NCBI RefSeq assembly: GCF_006716065.1
Contig: NZ_VFOL01000001.1
Coordinates: 186,001 to 250,000 of the forward strand
Source: Salinispora arenicola
GTDB taxonomy: Bacteria > Actinomycetota > Actinomycetes > Mycobacteriales > Micromonosporaceae
Reading direction: 5' to 3'
Length of the DNA stretch: 64,000 bases
Shown here piece after piece: positions 9,438 to 18,809 of this stretch (within the stretch, counting starts at the first letter, position 1; each line of letters starts with the position of its first letter). A model generated the notes under the pieces. The model saw only the letters and a list, made by a program, of their open reading frames with translations. It was not told the DNA's origin and made no database searches. The translations under genes were made by a program, and so were the position numbers.

Positions 9438-10481
9438 ATGCAGCGACCGACAATCGCCGACATCGCCCGGCAGGCCGGGGTGTCCAAGGGTGCGGTCTCG
9501 TTCGCGCTCAACGGCCGACCCGGCGTCAGCGCGGCCACCCGAGCACGCATCCTGCGCGTCGCCGAAGAGATCAACTGGCGCCCGCACAGTGCGGCCCGGG
9601 CCCTCGGTGGAGCCCGAGCCGGCGCCGTCGGCCTGGTGATCGCACGCCCCGCGCGCACCCTCGGGGTGGAGCCCTTCTTCGCCCGGCTACTCTCCGGACT
9701 ACAGGCAGAACTCTCCAGCCAGTCGATCGCGTTGCACCTGATGATCGTCGAGGACACCCAGGCGGAGATCGACACCTATCAGCGTTGGGTGTCCGAACGC
9801 CGGGTCGACGGCCTCGTGCTGATCGACCTGAAGGTTCGCGACCCACGGATCGCCGCCGTGGAGCAACTCGGGATCCCGACGGTGGTGGTCGGTGGGCCGG
9901 GCAGGCATGGCCGGGTATCCTCCGTGTGGGCCGACGACCGGGCGGCGATGCTGTCCGCGGTGGAATACCTCGCCGTGCTCGGACACACCCGGATCGCGCA
10001 CGTGTCCGGACTGCCCGAGTTCCAGCACACCCAGCGCCGGGCCAGGGCGTTGCGGGACGCCGCCTCGCGGCTCTCCCTGCCCCGCGCGCGGTCCCTGCAC
10101 ACCGACTTCAGCGATGCCGAGGGCGCGGCGGCCACCCGCAAGCTGCTCGCTGGGGCCGACCGCCCGACGGCGATCATCTACGACAGTGACCTGATGGCGG
10201 TCGCCGGGCTGGGCGTCGCGCTGGAGATGGGGGTCGGCGTCCCAGACGAGTTGTCGCTCATCTCCTTCGACGACTCGGTGTTGGCCCAACTCACCCATCC
10301 CTCACTCACCGCACTGTCCCGCGACACCTACCGGTTCGGGGTGCAGGCGGCGCAGGCCATGGTGGCGGTCTTGGCCGACCCCACGGCGACAAAGAACCAC
10401 AAGACCGAGACACCACGGCTGATCACGCGGGAAAGCACCGCACCGACACGGGGCAACCGGCTGTCGGATAAATCGGTTTAG
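9438..10481 (+). CDS. LacI-family transcriptional regulator
   Basis: DNA-binding repressor of 347 residues. The N-terminal helix-turn-helix (TIADIARQAGVSKGAVSFAL, residues 4-23) and hinge are followed by a periplasmic-binding-protein-like sensor domain (from about residue 60; IYDSDLMAVAGLG and LISFDDSVLAQLTHPSLT are typical). The ATG at 9438 follows AGGGAGAGCG; the longer open frame from 9081 overlaps the divergent gene and is not credible. It is placed divergently from the glycan transporter operon and just upstream of a clan-A glycosidase. It probably represses both until an imported oligosaccharide binds. Confidence 0.93.
   Translation: MQRPTIADIARQAGVSKGAVSFALNGRPGVSAATRARILRVAEEINWRPHSAARALGGARAGAVGLVIARPARTLGVEPFFARLLSGLQAELSSQSIALHLMIVEDTQAEIDTYQRWVSERRVDGLVLIDLKVRDPRIAAVEQLGIPTVVVGGPGRHGRVSSVWADDRAAMLSAVEYLAVLGHTRIAHVSGLPEFQHTQRRARALRDAASRLSLPRARSLHTDFSDAEGAAATRKLLAGADRPTAIIYDSDLMAVAGLGVALEMGVGVPDELSLISFDDSVLAQLTHPSLTALSRDTYRFGVQAAQAMVAVLADPTATKNHKTETPRLITRESTAPTRGNRLSDKSV
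10469..10480. promoter_or_regulatory. Probable LacI-family operator 2
   Basis: TAAATCGGTTTA is a near-palindrome like that at 9331-9342. It overlaps the last codons of the LacI gene and lies 36 bases before the TTG start of the glycosidase, a position suited to repressing that gene. The recurrence of the same motif at both promoters is the main support. Confidence 0.55.
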
Positions 10482-10515
10482 CGCGTATGCCCTCGGCTTT
10501 CCTGATGGAGGACGA

Positions 10516-11793
10516 TTGATCATCAACGACCGTACGCCGAACACCCGAAGGCTCCGTCTCGGCGCCAACTACGTACCGTCCGACGGATGGTTCTACAGTT
10601 GGCTCGACTTCTCGGCTGACGCGGCACGCCGCGACTTCGAGGACCTGGCGAGCCTCGGCCTGGACCACGTACGGGTCTTCCCGATCTGGCCGTGGATCCA
10701 GCCCAACCGCGCGCTACTGCGGCAGCGACCGATCGACGACCTGCTCTCGTTGATCGACGTAGCGGCGGAATTCGACCTCGGCGTTGCGGTCGACCTGCTC
10801 CAGGGGCACCTGTCCAGCTTCGACTTTCTGCCCTCCTGGGTGCTCACCTGGCATCAGAGCAGCGTGTTCACCGACCGGACGGCCCGTGACGGCATCCGGG
10901 AGTACGTCCGGCGGCTCAGCACCGAGGTCGGGACGCGCCCCAACGTCTTCGCCATCACCCTCGGCAACGAGGTCAACAACCTCTGGCCCACCAACGCAAC
11001 GACGCCCGCCGCCTCCCGCGAGTGGGCGACGGAACTACTCGACGTGGTCCGCGCCGCGGCGCCCTCCGCGCTCCCCCTGCACTCCGTCTTCGACGATGCG
11101 TGGTACGCCCCCGACCACCCCTTCCATCCCGCCGACGCGGTCGACCTCGGCGATCTGACCACCGTGCACTCCTGGGTGTTCAACGGCACCTCACGCATCG
11201 ACGGGCCACTCGGGCCGGCCACCACCTCACACGCCGACTACCTGCTGGAACTCGCCGCTGCGAGTGCCTCCGACGCGGCCCGTCCGGTGTGGCTGCAGGA
11301 GGTCGGGGTGCCTCGGCCGGACGTCCCACCGGAGCATGCCGGCGAGTTCGTCGCACGCACGCTGGACACGGTGGGCCGCAACCCGGCGTTGTGGGGCGTC
11401 ACCTGGTGGTCCTCACACGACATCGATCGCCGCCTGACCGACTTCCCGGACCGGGAGTACGACCTGGGCCTGTTCACCGTCGACCACCGACCGAAGCCGG
11501 CCGCGCTCGCCCTGGCCGAGTTCGCCCGCGGCACGGCGGTCGAGCCGGCGGCCCCGGCTCGGCCGGCGTTGGTGTCTCCGATCAACCCGCTGCAGGAGCC
11601 CGAACGGCGGGCGGACGTCGCTCCGGGTAGCGAGTTCCACCTGGAGTGGGTGCGGGCCCGTCAGACCGAACCCACCGCGATCGTCACCCCGGACCGGGCT
11701 ACCGACGCCGGCTACCTCGCCGCCCGCGGCCTCGGCCCGGTCCGCGCACCGGGTGCCAACCGGCCGATGGCGGTGCAGCACCAGGGCTCCTGA
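10516..11793 (+). CDS. Clan-A TIM-barrel glycoside hydrolase (GH5/GH2-like)
   Basis: Likely cytoplasmic glycosidase of 425 residues acting on imported glycans. The start is TTG at 10516, chosen because GATGGAGGA precedes it directly. The barrel opens with LRLGANYVPSDGWFYSW. The acid/base motif ITLGNEVNN (about residues 152-160) and the second Glu in WLQEVGVP (about residues 259-266) match the NE...E arrangement of clan GH-A. No signal peptide is present. The last 90 residues extend past the barrel. Context (LacI site, alpha-mannosidase, endo-N-acetylglucosaminidase) suggests a beta-mannosidase-type step on the core Man-GlcNAc remnant. That specificity is inference; the clan is well supported. 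Confidence 0.75.
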   Translation: MIINDRTPNTRRLRLGANYVPSDGWFYSWLDFSADAARRDFEDLASLGLDHVRVFPIWPWIQPNRALLRQRPIDDLLSLIDVAAEFDLGVAVDLLQGHLSSFDFLPSWVLTWHQSSVFTDRTARDGIREYVRRLSTEVGTRPNVFAITLGNEVNNLWPTNATTPAASREWATELLDVVRAAAPSALPLHSVFDDAWYAPDHPFHPADAVDLGDLTTVHSWVFNGTSRIDGPLGPATTSHADYLLELAAASASDAARPVWLQEVGVPRPDVPPEHAGEFVARTLDTVGRNPALWGVTWWSSHDIDRRLTDFPDREYDLGLFTVDHRPKPAALALAEFARGTAVEPAAPARPALVSPINPLQEPERRADVAPGSEFHLEWVRARQTEPTAIVTPDRATDAGYLAARGLGPVRAPGANRPMAVQHQGS

Positions 11794-11947
11794 GGTCGAT
11801 GAACACCACTGTGGCGCCCCGTCGTCAGGATGCCCGGCCTCCGGGTCCGGCCAGGCTCCGCTGCCTGTGATCGTCAGGTGGGGAGTCACCGCCCCGGAGG
11901 CATCGGCGGCAGGCACGCCACCGCGCGAGCCAGCGGTCAGGGAATCT

Positions 11948-11967
11948 ACCCCGGGTCGACCCGGGGT
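11948..11967. terminator. Perfect 20-bp GC palindrome between convergent genes
   Basis: ACCCCGGGTC is followed directly by its exact complement. It lies between the glycosidase stop (11793) and the stop of the convergent SDR gene (11969). Such a structure can end transcription from both sides, although no T-run follows on either strand. Confidence 0.5.
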
Positions 11968-11968
11968 G

Positions 11969-12982
11969 TCAGTGTCGACGCCAGGCGAGAACGCCGAACA
12001 ACAGCCCGGCCACTCCCGCTACCGAGACCATCCGGTGCCGGGACAGCCACGCCTGCGGGCTGTGCCGCAGTGACCGGTCGGTGAACGCGCCGTGCGCGCC
12101 GTGGTCGTGGCCGCCCGGTCCGTCGACCGGCTGCCACAGGTTCGCCGGCTGGTCCGGGTCGACGGGCTGGTCGGTCTGCTGCGAGCGGTAGCCGGTCCGG
12201 CCCAGGTAGCGATCCAGCAGACCCGGAACCAGACGGTTACCCACGATGGTCAGCGCCGTGGGGGTACCCACCCAGTACGCTCGCCGGCCGGGCCGGGCCG
12301 CGGCGGCGACGATGGAGCGGGCGGCGACCTCCGGCTCGTAGATGGGCGGGACCGGCTGGGCGTGCCGTGGCAGCCGGGACAGCAGCCACGAGAACTGTGG
12401 TGTGTTCATCGCGGGCAGGTGCACCATGGTGACCTTGACGTTGCTCTTGTCGTGCAGCAACTCACAGCGCAGTGACTCGGTGAACCCCACGATGGCGTGC
12501 TTGGCCCCGCAGTAGGCGGACTGCAGGGGAATTCCCCGGTAGGCCAAGGCCGACCCGACCTGCACGATGGTGCCCCGATCGCGCCGGGTCATGTGATCCA
12601 ACGCCACCCGTGTCCCGTAGACGTAACCGAGGTATGAGACCTCAGCGGTGCGGCGGAACTCCTCGGGCCGAATCCGCATAAAGGGTGCGAAGATCGAACT
12701 GAAGGCCACGTTAATCCACAGGTCGATCGGCCCCAGTTCGTCCTCGACGCGCTGACCGGCGGCGGCGACCTGGTCGAAGTCGGCCATGTCCACCTCGATC
12801 GGCATGGCGTGGCCACCGGCGGAGCGGACGTCCTCGGCCGCGGCGTCGAGGCCGGTGCGACCGCGGGCCAACAGGGCGATCGCGATCCCCGGCCGCGCTA
12901 GCTGCCGTACGGTGGCCCGCCCGACGCCGCCGCTGGCACCCGTGACCACCGCTACCTGAATCTCCCGTAGCCCGCGCCCCAT
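11969..12982 (-). CDS. SDR-family oxidoreductase with C-terminal membrane segment
   Basis: Short-chain dehydrogenase of 337 residues. VTGASGGVGRATV (about residues 13-25) is the NAD(P)-binding glycine motif, and YCGAKHAIVG carries the catalytic Tyr and Lys. The ATG at 12982 has GGGAGGAGG eight bases upstream. Beyond the usual SDR length of about 250, a linker rich in Asp, Pro and Gln leads to a terminal hydrophobic stretch VSVAGVAGLLFGVLAW followed by RRH. The C-terminus is therefore probably a membrane anchor. The substrate cannot be told. It is divergent from the GH15 gene, separated by a promoter-sized gap. Confidence 0.85.
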   Translation of the reverse strand: MGRGLREIQVAVVTGASGGVGRATVRQLARPGIAIALLARGRTGLDAAAEDVRSAGGHAMPIEVDMADFDQVAAAGQRVEDELGPIDLWINVAFSSIFAPFMRIRPEEFRRTAEVSYLGYVYGTRVALDHMTRRDRGTIVQVGSALAYRGIPLQSAYCGAKHAIVGFTESLRCELLHDKSNVKVTMVHLPAMNTPQFSWLLSRLPRHAQPVPPIYEPEVAARSIVAAAARPGRRAYWVGTPTALTIVGNRLVPGLLDRYLGRTGYRSQQTDQPVDPDQPANLWQPVDGPGGHDHGAHGAFTDRSLRHSPQAWLSRHRMVSVAGVAGLLFGVLAWRRH

Positions 12983-13138
12983 CCGCGCCGCCTCCTCCCG
13001 TAACGGGTCCGACCTGCTCCGGTGACCCGAGTTGGAGGCTGTCTACCCGGCACGGTTCGAGATAGTCGGGTGGACGGTGGGCGGCGGAGGAGTGTGGGGG
13101 GCCGGCAATCGGGTACGGGCCGCGGGGAGGTGCAGCCC

Positions 13139-14923
13139 GTGGCCCGCAACGAACGGACGAGCCGATCCGAGGCACCCCACTCACCGAACGTGCTCCGGGA
13201 GTACGCGCTACTCGCCGACGGCCAGCGGGCGGCGCTGGTCGGCCCGGACGGGAACATCGTGTGGCTGTGTGCCCCGCGGTGGGCCGACCCGCCGCTGTTC
13301 AGCAACCTCCTCGGCGGTCGTGGCAGCTACCTGGTGACCCCGACGAACCGACGCTTCGTGTGGGGTGGGCAGTACCAGCCCGAGTCGTTGATCTGGATCA
13401 ACAGGTGGGTGACCACCGACGGAATCATCGAAACCCGGGAGGCCCTGGCATTCCCCGGCGACGACCAGCGGGTGGTCCTGCTGCGCCAGGTCCACGCCCT
13501 GGACCAGGACGCCGCTGTTCGCGTGCAGCTCGACCCCAGAGCCGACTTCGGTCGAGAGCCGATCCGTCAGGTGCGGCAGGATGGGGGGCTTTGGTGCGCC
13601 CAGACCGGGAACCTGTACCTGCGGCACAGCAGCGGGCAGCCGCTGGGCACCGGCGCCGGGGGGCTGCTCTGCGGCGAGTTGCGGGTGCCCGCTGGAGGGC
13701 GGGCCGACCTGGTGCTGGAAATCTCCACCCGGCCGCTCGACGACGAGCCACCCCAACCACCCGAGCTGTGGCGGATCACGGAGAAATCCTGGCAGAGAGT
13801 GCTGCACCCGCTGTCGCGCGGCACCGCGGGACGAGACGCGGTGTTCGCCTACACGGTGCTGCGCGGGCTGACCCGGCCCGGCGGAGGAATGGTGGCCGCG
13901 GTGACCGCGGGACTGCCGGAGCGGGCGCTCGGCGGCCGCAACTACGACTACCGCTACGCCTGGATCCGCGACCAGGCGTTCGCCGGACAGGCCGCCGCCC
14001 TGATCGGCCGGCACGAGCTCCTCGACGACGCGGTAGCGTTCCTCACCGACCGGGTCCTCGCCGAGGGCGACCGGCTTGCCCCCGCCTACACGATCGACGG
14101 CGGCCCGGTACCCCCGGAACAGGAGCTGACGTTCCTGCCCGGATACCCGGGCGCCAAGGCGCGGACCGGCAACTGGGTGGGTGGGCAGTTCCAGTTGGAC
14201 GCCTACGGCGAGGTGCTGTTGGTGCTGGCGACCGCCGCGAGCCACGGACGGCTGGAAGCCACCTCCTGGCAGGCGCTGACGCTCGCCGCCCAGGTCATCG
14301 AGGAACGCTGGCAACAAGCCGACTCAGGTATCTGGGAGCTCCCCGCCCGACAGTGGACCCACTCGAAGCTGACCTGTGTGGCCGGGCTACGGGCTGCGGC
14401 ACGGATCGCGCCGGGCGGGCTGGCCGGCCGTTGGGTGGCCCTCGCCGACACCATCGTCGCCGACACCGCGGCCCACGCCCTCCACCCCTCCGGGCGCTGG
14501 CAACGCGCCTACGACGACCCGCGGGTCGACTCGGCGTTGCTGCTGCCGGGAATCCGAGGTGCCCTGCCGGAGGGTGATCCACGTACCGAGGCGACCCGCC
14601 GCGCTGTCCTGGCCGAGCTGCAGCAGGACGGCTACCTGTACCGGTTTCGGCCGGATCGTCGCCCGCTCGGGGACGCCGAGGGGGCCTTCCTGCTCTGTGG
14701 GTTCGCCGCGGCTCTCGCCGAGTGGCAGGCCGGCGACGCCGTCGCCGCGAACCGGTGGTTCGAACGCAACCGGGCGGGGTGCGGCCCGCCGGGGCTGTTC
14801 ACCGAGGAGTTCGACGTGGCACAGCGGCAGCTACGGGGCAACCTGCCGCAGGCGTTCGTGCACGCGCTGATGCTCGAAACCGCGGTGCGCCTCGGCCACG
14901 CCGCCCCCTGCACGGCCGACTAG
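13139..14923 (+). CDS. GH15 glucoamylase/trehalase-like glycoside hydrolase
   Basis: Member of the GH15 (alpha,alpha)6-barrel family, 594 residues from the GTG at 13139, which has GGGGAGG upstream. The frame extends to 13022, but that region lacks a good ribosome site. An N-terminal beta-sandwich (residues 20-230, beginning YALLADGQRAALVGPDGNIVW) precedes the catalytic barrel. The barrel is marked by the motif NYDYRYAWIRDQAF (about residues 267-280). Related actinobacterial enzymes act as glucoamylases, trehalases or glucuronidases, so the substrate is open. No signal peptide is visible, suggesting an intracellular enzyme. Confidence 0.88.
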   Translation: MARNERTSRSEAPHSPNVLREYALLADGQRAALVGPDGNIVWLCAPRWADPPLFSNLLGGRGSYLVTPTNRRFVWGGQYQPESLIWINRWVTTDGIIETREALAFPGDDQRVVLLRQVHALDQDAAVRVQLDPRADFGREPIRQVRQDGGLWCAQTGNLYLRHSSGQPLGTGAGGLLCGELRVPAGGRADLVLEISTRPLDDEPPQPPELWRITEKSWQRVLHPLSRGTAGRDAVFAYTVLRGLTRPGGGMVAAVTAGLPERALGGRNYDYRYAWIRDQAFAGQAAALIGRHELLDDAVAFLTDRVLAEGDRLAPAYTIDGGPVPPEQELTFLPGYPGAKARTGNWVGGQFQLDAYGEVLLVLATAASHGRLEATSWQALTLAAQVIEERWQQADSGIWELPARQWTHSKLTCVAGLRAAARIAPGGLAGRWVALADTIVADTAAHALHPSGRWQRAYDDPRVDSALLLPGIRGALPEGDPRTEATRRAVLAELQQDGYLYRFRPDRRPLGDAEGAFLLCGFAAALAEWQAGDAVAANRWFERNRAGCGPPGLFTEEFDVAQRQLRGNLPQAFVHALMLETAVRLGHAAPCTAD

Positions 14924-14938
14924 GCCGCCGTACCCGCG

Positions 14939-15370
14939 TCACCGCATGCCGCGGGCACCCGTCCGACCGACGGCGAGGCAGTCGTGGACGGTCCATCCGG
15001 CGGCAAGCGCGGCGTCGATCGAGGCGATGCGACGCCGCCGCCGGTCGACGGCGAGCGCCAACGCGGTCAGCGCGTGCAGTCCGTCGGCGACCGCGCCGAG
15101 CCGGAACGCCGCCGGGGTCGGCCTCCGGAGCAGCACCACTGCCTGCGCCAGGTGACGGACTCCCAGCACCCGCAGGACCGCCGGAGGGGTCAAGCCCGGA
15201 TGGCCGCCCACCGAGCGCAGCACCCGGCCGGGCGCGGCCAGCAGCACCCCACCCCAGACCAACCGCGCCAGCTCCCCCACGGCCACCGTCGGGGTCAGTT
15301 CCCCCACAGTCGCCGTCGGGGCCGACTCCCCCACGGCCGTCTTCGGGGCCAACGCCCGTTTCGCTGTCAT
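14939..15370 (-). CDS. Small hydrophobic protein of unknown function
   Basis: Unrecognised protein of 143 residues. The ATG at 15370 is preferred because GGAAGG lies eight bases upstream; a GTG at 15376 is too close to it. An N-terminal segment carries a repeated TVGE/AVGE pattern encoded by a 27-bp tandem repeat. Hydrophobic stretches follow around VWGGVLLAAPGRVL and ADGLHALTALALAV, consistent with a membrane or membrane-associated protein. It lies 16 bp from the convergent GH15 stop and just downstream of the FAD/Fe-S dehydrogenase gene, with which it may be co-transcribed. Confidence 0.6.
   Translation of the reverse strand: MTAKRALAPKTAVGESAPTATVGELTPTVAVGELARLVWGGVLLAAPGRVLRSVGGHPGLTPPAVLRVLGVRHLAQAVVLLRRPTPAAFRLGAVADGLHALTALALAVDRRRRRIASIDAALAAGWTVHDCLAVGRTGARGMR
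15273..15353 (-). repeat. Three 27-bp tandem repeats inside a coding region
   Basis: Three adjacent 27-base units beginning TCCCCCAC (plus strand) differ by a few substitutions. Because the unit is a multiple of three it adds nine residues per copy to the N-terminus of the small hydrophobic protein without changing frame. Copy number may vary between strains. Confidence 0.75.
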
Positions 15371-15488
15371 CGTCACGTCCTTCCATCTGGTGCCGGACCC
15401 ACCGCCGCCGCACCTGCCTGCACCACCGGCGGCAACGCGGTCCGGCCGCCCACGGCGTCCGACCGGTCGGACGGTCCGCCCTGACCTG

Positions 15489-18400
15489 TCACCGAGCCTT
15501 CGACGTGACGAGGGCGACCACCGGCGCGAGGACGGCCAAGCCGAGCAGCCCGACCGCGGCCAGCCGGGCCGCCCGGGTAGGCGGCTGCGGACGGCGCCCC
15601 CACCGACGTTCCGGCCAGGGCGTCACCGCCTCGCCGTGCAACCCGGCTCGCAGGAGTTCGGCCAGGTGCAGCGCTGTTCGTCCGCCGGCCGCGCTCTGCT
15701 GTACCTGGGTTCGGCAGCTGAATCCGTCGGCGAGGATCACGTCGGTGTCGGCGGCGTCTCGAACGGCTGGCAGCAGTACTCGCTCGGCGCATGCTTCGGA
15801 GACCTCGTAGTGTCCCTGTTCGAAGCCGAAGTTGCCGGCCAGCCCGCAGCAGCCCGAGTCCAGGAAGTCGGCTCGTACTCCGGCGTCGGTGAGTACTGCC
15901 TGGTCGGCGGTGGTACCCAGGATGGCGTGTTGGTGGCAGTGGGTTTGGATCAGCGCGTGTGCCGGTAGCCGCGGTGGCCGCCAGCCAGGGCTGTGGTCGT
16001 GGAGCAGTTCGGCCAGGGTGACCGTCTGCTGGCGGAGGCGGGTGACGTCCTCGTCGTTCGGGAACAGTTCGTGGGCGTCGCTGCGGAACACGGCCGTACA
16101 GCTCGGTTCCAGACCGACCACCCGGGTACCGGCCCGTAGGTGCGGCCGAAGGACGTTCAGGGTCCGCCGCAGCATCCACGTGGCGACGCCGAGTTGGCCG
16201 GTGGAGATCCAGGTCAGCCCGCAGCAGACCGGCCGGGCCGGCACCCGGACCCGCCATCCGGCGGCCTCCAGCACCTCGACCGCTGCCTGGGCCACCCCGG
16301 GATGGAATCGGTTGGTGAAGGTGTCCGGCCAGAGCAGTACCTCGCCGCGGTGGCCGTCCCCAGCCGGGGTCCGGTCGGCGAACCACCGCTGGAAGCTCTG
16401 TGCGGCGAAGGTCGGTACGTCCCGGTGCTGGTCGATACCGCCGGCGAACTTGGCGAGCCGGCCCAGGCCGGGCGCCTGCGTGAGGGCGTTCACCGCGCCC
16501 GGCGCGACCCCGGCCACCGCCGCCAGCACCGGAAGCCACCCCATCGAGTAGTGGGCGCGGGGACGTAACCGGCCCGCGTAATGGTGGGACAGGAACTCCG
16601 CCTTGTAGGTCGCCATGTCCACGTTCACCGGACAGTCCGCCTTGCATCCCTTGCAGGCCAGGCAAAGGTCGAGGGCGTCGCGCACCGCGTCGGAGCGCCA
16701 GCCGTCGTCGATGCTGCCGCCCCGGACGCTGCCGTCGAGCATTTCGAACAGCAGCCGGGAGCGGCCCCGCGTGGAGTGCTCCTCCTCACGGGTGACCATG
16801 TAGGACGGGCACATCACCCCACCGTCGTGGCGGCGGCACTGGCCCACCCCGACGCAGCGCAGTACAGCGTTGGCGAAACTGCCCTGGTCATCGGGGTAGG
16901 CGAACGTGGTCCGCAGCGAAGGATGGTGGTAGTCGGCCCCCAACCGCAGGAGACTGTCGAGCGGGTAAGGCGACACCGTCTTACCCGGATTCATCCGGTC
17001 AGCCGGATCGAAGATCGCCTTGAGCTGGCCGAACGCGCGCATCAGCCGACTACCGTACATCTTCGGCAGCAGCTCACCCCGGGCCTGGCCGTCCCCGTGC
17101 TCACCGGAGAAGGACCCACCATAGGACACGACCAGGTCAGCGGCACGCTCGAGGAACGACCGGAACCGCGCCACCCCGTCGGCGGTGGTCAGCTGAAACG
17201 GAATACGCGTGTGCACGCACCCCTGACCGAAGTGGCCATACACGGACGTCTGCCCGAAGCCATACTCGTCGAAGAGCCGTCGCAGGTCCCGCAGATAGCT
17301 GCCAAGCTTCTCCGGGGCAACGGCCGAATCCTCCCAACCCGGCCACGTACGGTCGGCACCTCGCACCTGCGCGGTGGCCCCGAGGGCAGCCTCCCGGACC
17401 TGCCACATCTGCCGCTCATGGGCGGGATCGGTGAACTCGTGCACGGTCCCCGCACCACCACCACGCACAGCGGTGATCAACCGGCTGGCAGCAGCACGAG
17501 CCTGCTGTGGCGTGTCGCCACCCATCTGGATCATCAGCCACGCGCCGCCCTCGGGAATCTCCCGGAGACCTACCAGCTGCTGCTGCTTCCGTTCGTTGGC
17601 GACAAGCCGGTCGTCAATCCCCTCCAGAGTGACCGGCTGGTGTTCCAGCACCCGCATGACGTCATCGGCAGCAGCCGCGATGTCAGGGTAGTTGACGAAA
17701 ACCAGGGCAGACGCCCGCACCACCGGCACCAGCCTCAGCCGCGCCCGGAGAACGGTGACCAGCGTGCCCTCGGAGCCGACCAGGACCTGCCCGATGTGAA
17801 AACCCTTCTCCGGCAGCAGACTGTCGAGGTTGTACCCGGACACCCGGCGAGGAATGTCCGGATAACGGGTACGGATGTCGGCCAGGTACTCCTCGCGTAG
17901 CGACCGCAGTTGACGGTAGACCTCCGCCTGCCGCCCACCACGACGCTGGATCTCGGCGTACTGCTCGTCGCTGGTCTCGCCCACCCAGAACCGGGTGCCG
18001 TCGTAGAGCAGGACCTCCAGCTCAACGACGTTGTCGACAACCTTCCCGGTGCGCTGTGCGGTGGCTCCGCAGGAGTTGTTGCCGAGCATGCCACCCAGGG
18101 TGCAGCGGCTGTGGGTGGCCGGGCGGGGACCGTACTCCAGCCCGGTCGAGGCGAGTTGGGCGTTGAGTGAGTCCAACACGATGCCGGGTTCCACCAGGCA
18201 GGTCCGCGCCTGCGGATCGACCTCCAGCAGGAGGTGGCAGTACTTCGACCAGTCCAGCACGACAGCGGTGTTGGTGCATTGTCCAGCCAGGCTGGTGCCG
18301 CCGCCTCGGGAAACCAGCGGAGCGCCGTGCCGGCGGCACACCGCGACCGCCGCCACGCCGGCCTCGACCGTCCGGGGCACCACCACTCCGAGCGGCACCT

Positions 18401-18554
18401 GCCGGTAGTTGGAGGCGTCGGTGGAGTAGGCGGCCCGCGAACCGACGTCGAACCGGACCTCTCCATCCACCTCGGCCCGCAGGTCGGCGACGAGCGCGGC
18501 CAGGTCGACCTCGGGTGCCGGCCCGGGTGCCCGCACGACGGGCTGGGGCAGCAT
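15489..18554 (-). CDS. FAD-linked oxidase / Fe-S oxidoreductase fusion (D-2-hydroxyacid dehydrogenase type)
   Basis: A single chain of about 1021 residues that joins a GlcD/D-lactate-dehydrogenase-type FAD domain to a GlcF/GlpC-type iron-sulfur domain. The FAD-binding region includes RGGGTSLAGQCTN and GGMLGNNSCGATA. The Fe-S part has two cysteine clusters, around CVGVGQCRRHDGGVMCPSY and CLACKGCKADCPVN, then paired CCG motifs (CCGLTW, CCGLAGNFGFEQ). A final hydrophobic helix (LAAVGLLGLAVLAPVVALV) suggests membrane docking to pass electrons to quinones. The start at 18554 has GGGAG upstream; an ATG at 18641 is possible. The frame continues to 19196, but that part overlaps the divergent P450. 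Confidence 0.88.
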   Translation of the reverse strand: MLPQPVVRAPGPAPEVDLAALVADLRAEVDGEVRFDVGSRAAYSTDASNYRQVPLGVVVPRTVEAGVAAVAVCRRHGAPLVSRGGGTSLAGQCTNTAVVLDWSKYCHLLLEVDPQARTCLVEPGIVLDSLNAQLASTGLEYGPRPATHSRCTLGGMLGNNSCGATAQRTGKVVDNVVELEVLLYDGTRFWVGETSDEQYAEIQRRGGRQAEVYRQLRSLREEYLADIRTRYPDIPRRVSGYNLDSLLPEKGFHIGQVLVGSEGTLVTVLRARLRLVPVVRASALVFVNYPDIAAAADDVMRVLEHQPVTLEGIDDRLVANERKQQQLVGLREIPEGGAWLMIQMGGDTPQQARAAASRLITAVRGGGAGTVHEFTDPAHERQMWQVREAALGATAQVRGADRTWPGWEDSAVAPEKLGSYLRDLRRLFDEYGFGQTSVYGHFGQGCVHTRIPFQLTTADGVARFRSFLERAADLVVSYGGSFSGEHGDGQARGELLPKMYGSRLMRAFGQLKAIFDPADRMNPGKTVSPYPLDSLLRLGADYHHPSLRTTFAYPDDQGSFANAVLRCVGVGQCRRHDGGVMCPSYMVTREEEHSTRGRSRLLFEMLDGSVRGGSIDDGWRSDAVRDALDLCLACKGCKADCPVNVDMATYKAEFLSHHYAGRLRPRAHYSMGWLPVLAAVAGVAPGAVNALTQAPGLGRLAKFAGGIDQHRDVPTFAAQSFQRWFADRTPAGDGHRGEVLLWPDTFTNRFHPGVAQAAVEVLEAAGWRVRVPARPVCCGLTWISTGQLGVATWMLRRTLNVLRPHLRAGTRVVGLEPSCTAVFRSDAHELFPNDEDVTRLRQQTVTLAELLHDHSPGWRPPRLPAHALIQTHCHQHAILGTTADQAVLTDAGVRADFLDSGCCGLAGNFGFEQGHYEVSEACAERVLLPAVRDAADTDVILADGFSCRTQVQQSAAGGRTALHLAELLRAGLHGEAVTPWPERRWGRRPQPPTRAARLAAVGLLGLAVLAPVVALVTSKAR

Positions 18555-18809
18555 CACCTCGCTCCCGGCCGCCGGCCCCGCCGCCGTCGAGCTGGCTTTT
18601 CCCCCTCGCCCTCGCGCCACGCTCTCACCCACCCACGTCATCCAACAAGGCCCGATTTTCACCGACTTGACGTAATTCTCGGGCCCGGGATACCCTGCCC
18701 CGGCCACCGGCAAACCCCCCTCCTCCGGGCTTGTCCGAACAACCGGCAGGGCAGCGGATGTCCCCATCGACGGCACCGCCACCAAGACTCGTTCCGCCAG
18801 GGAGTTGGT

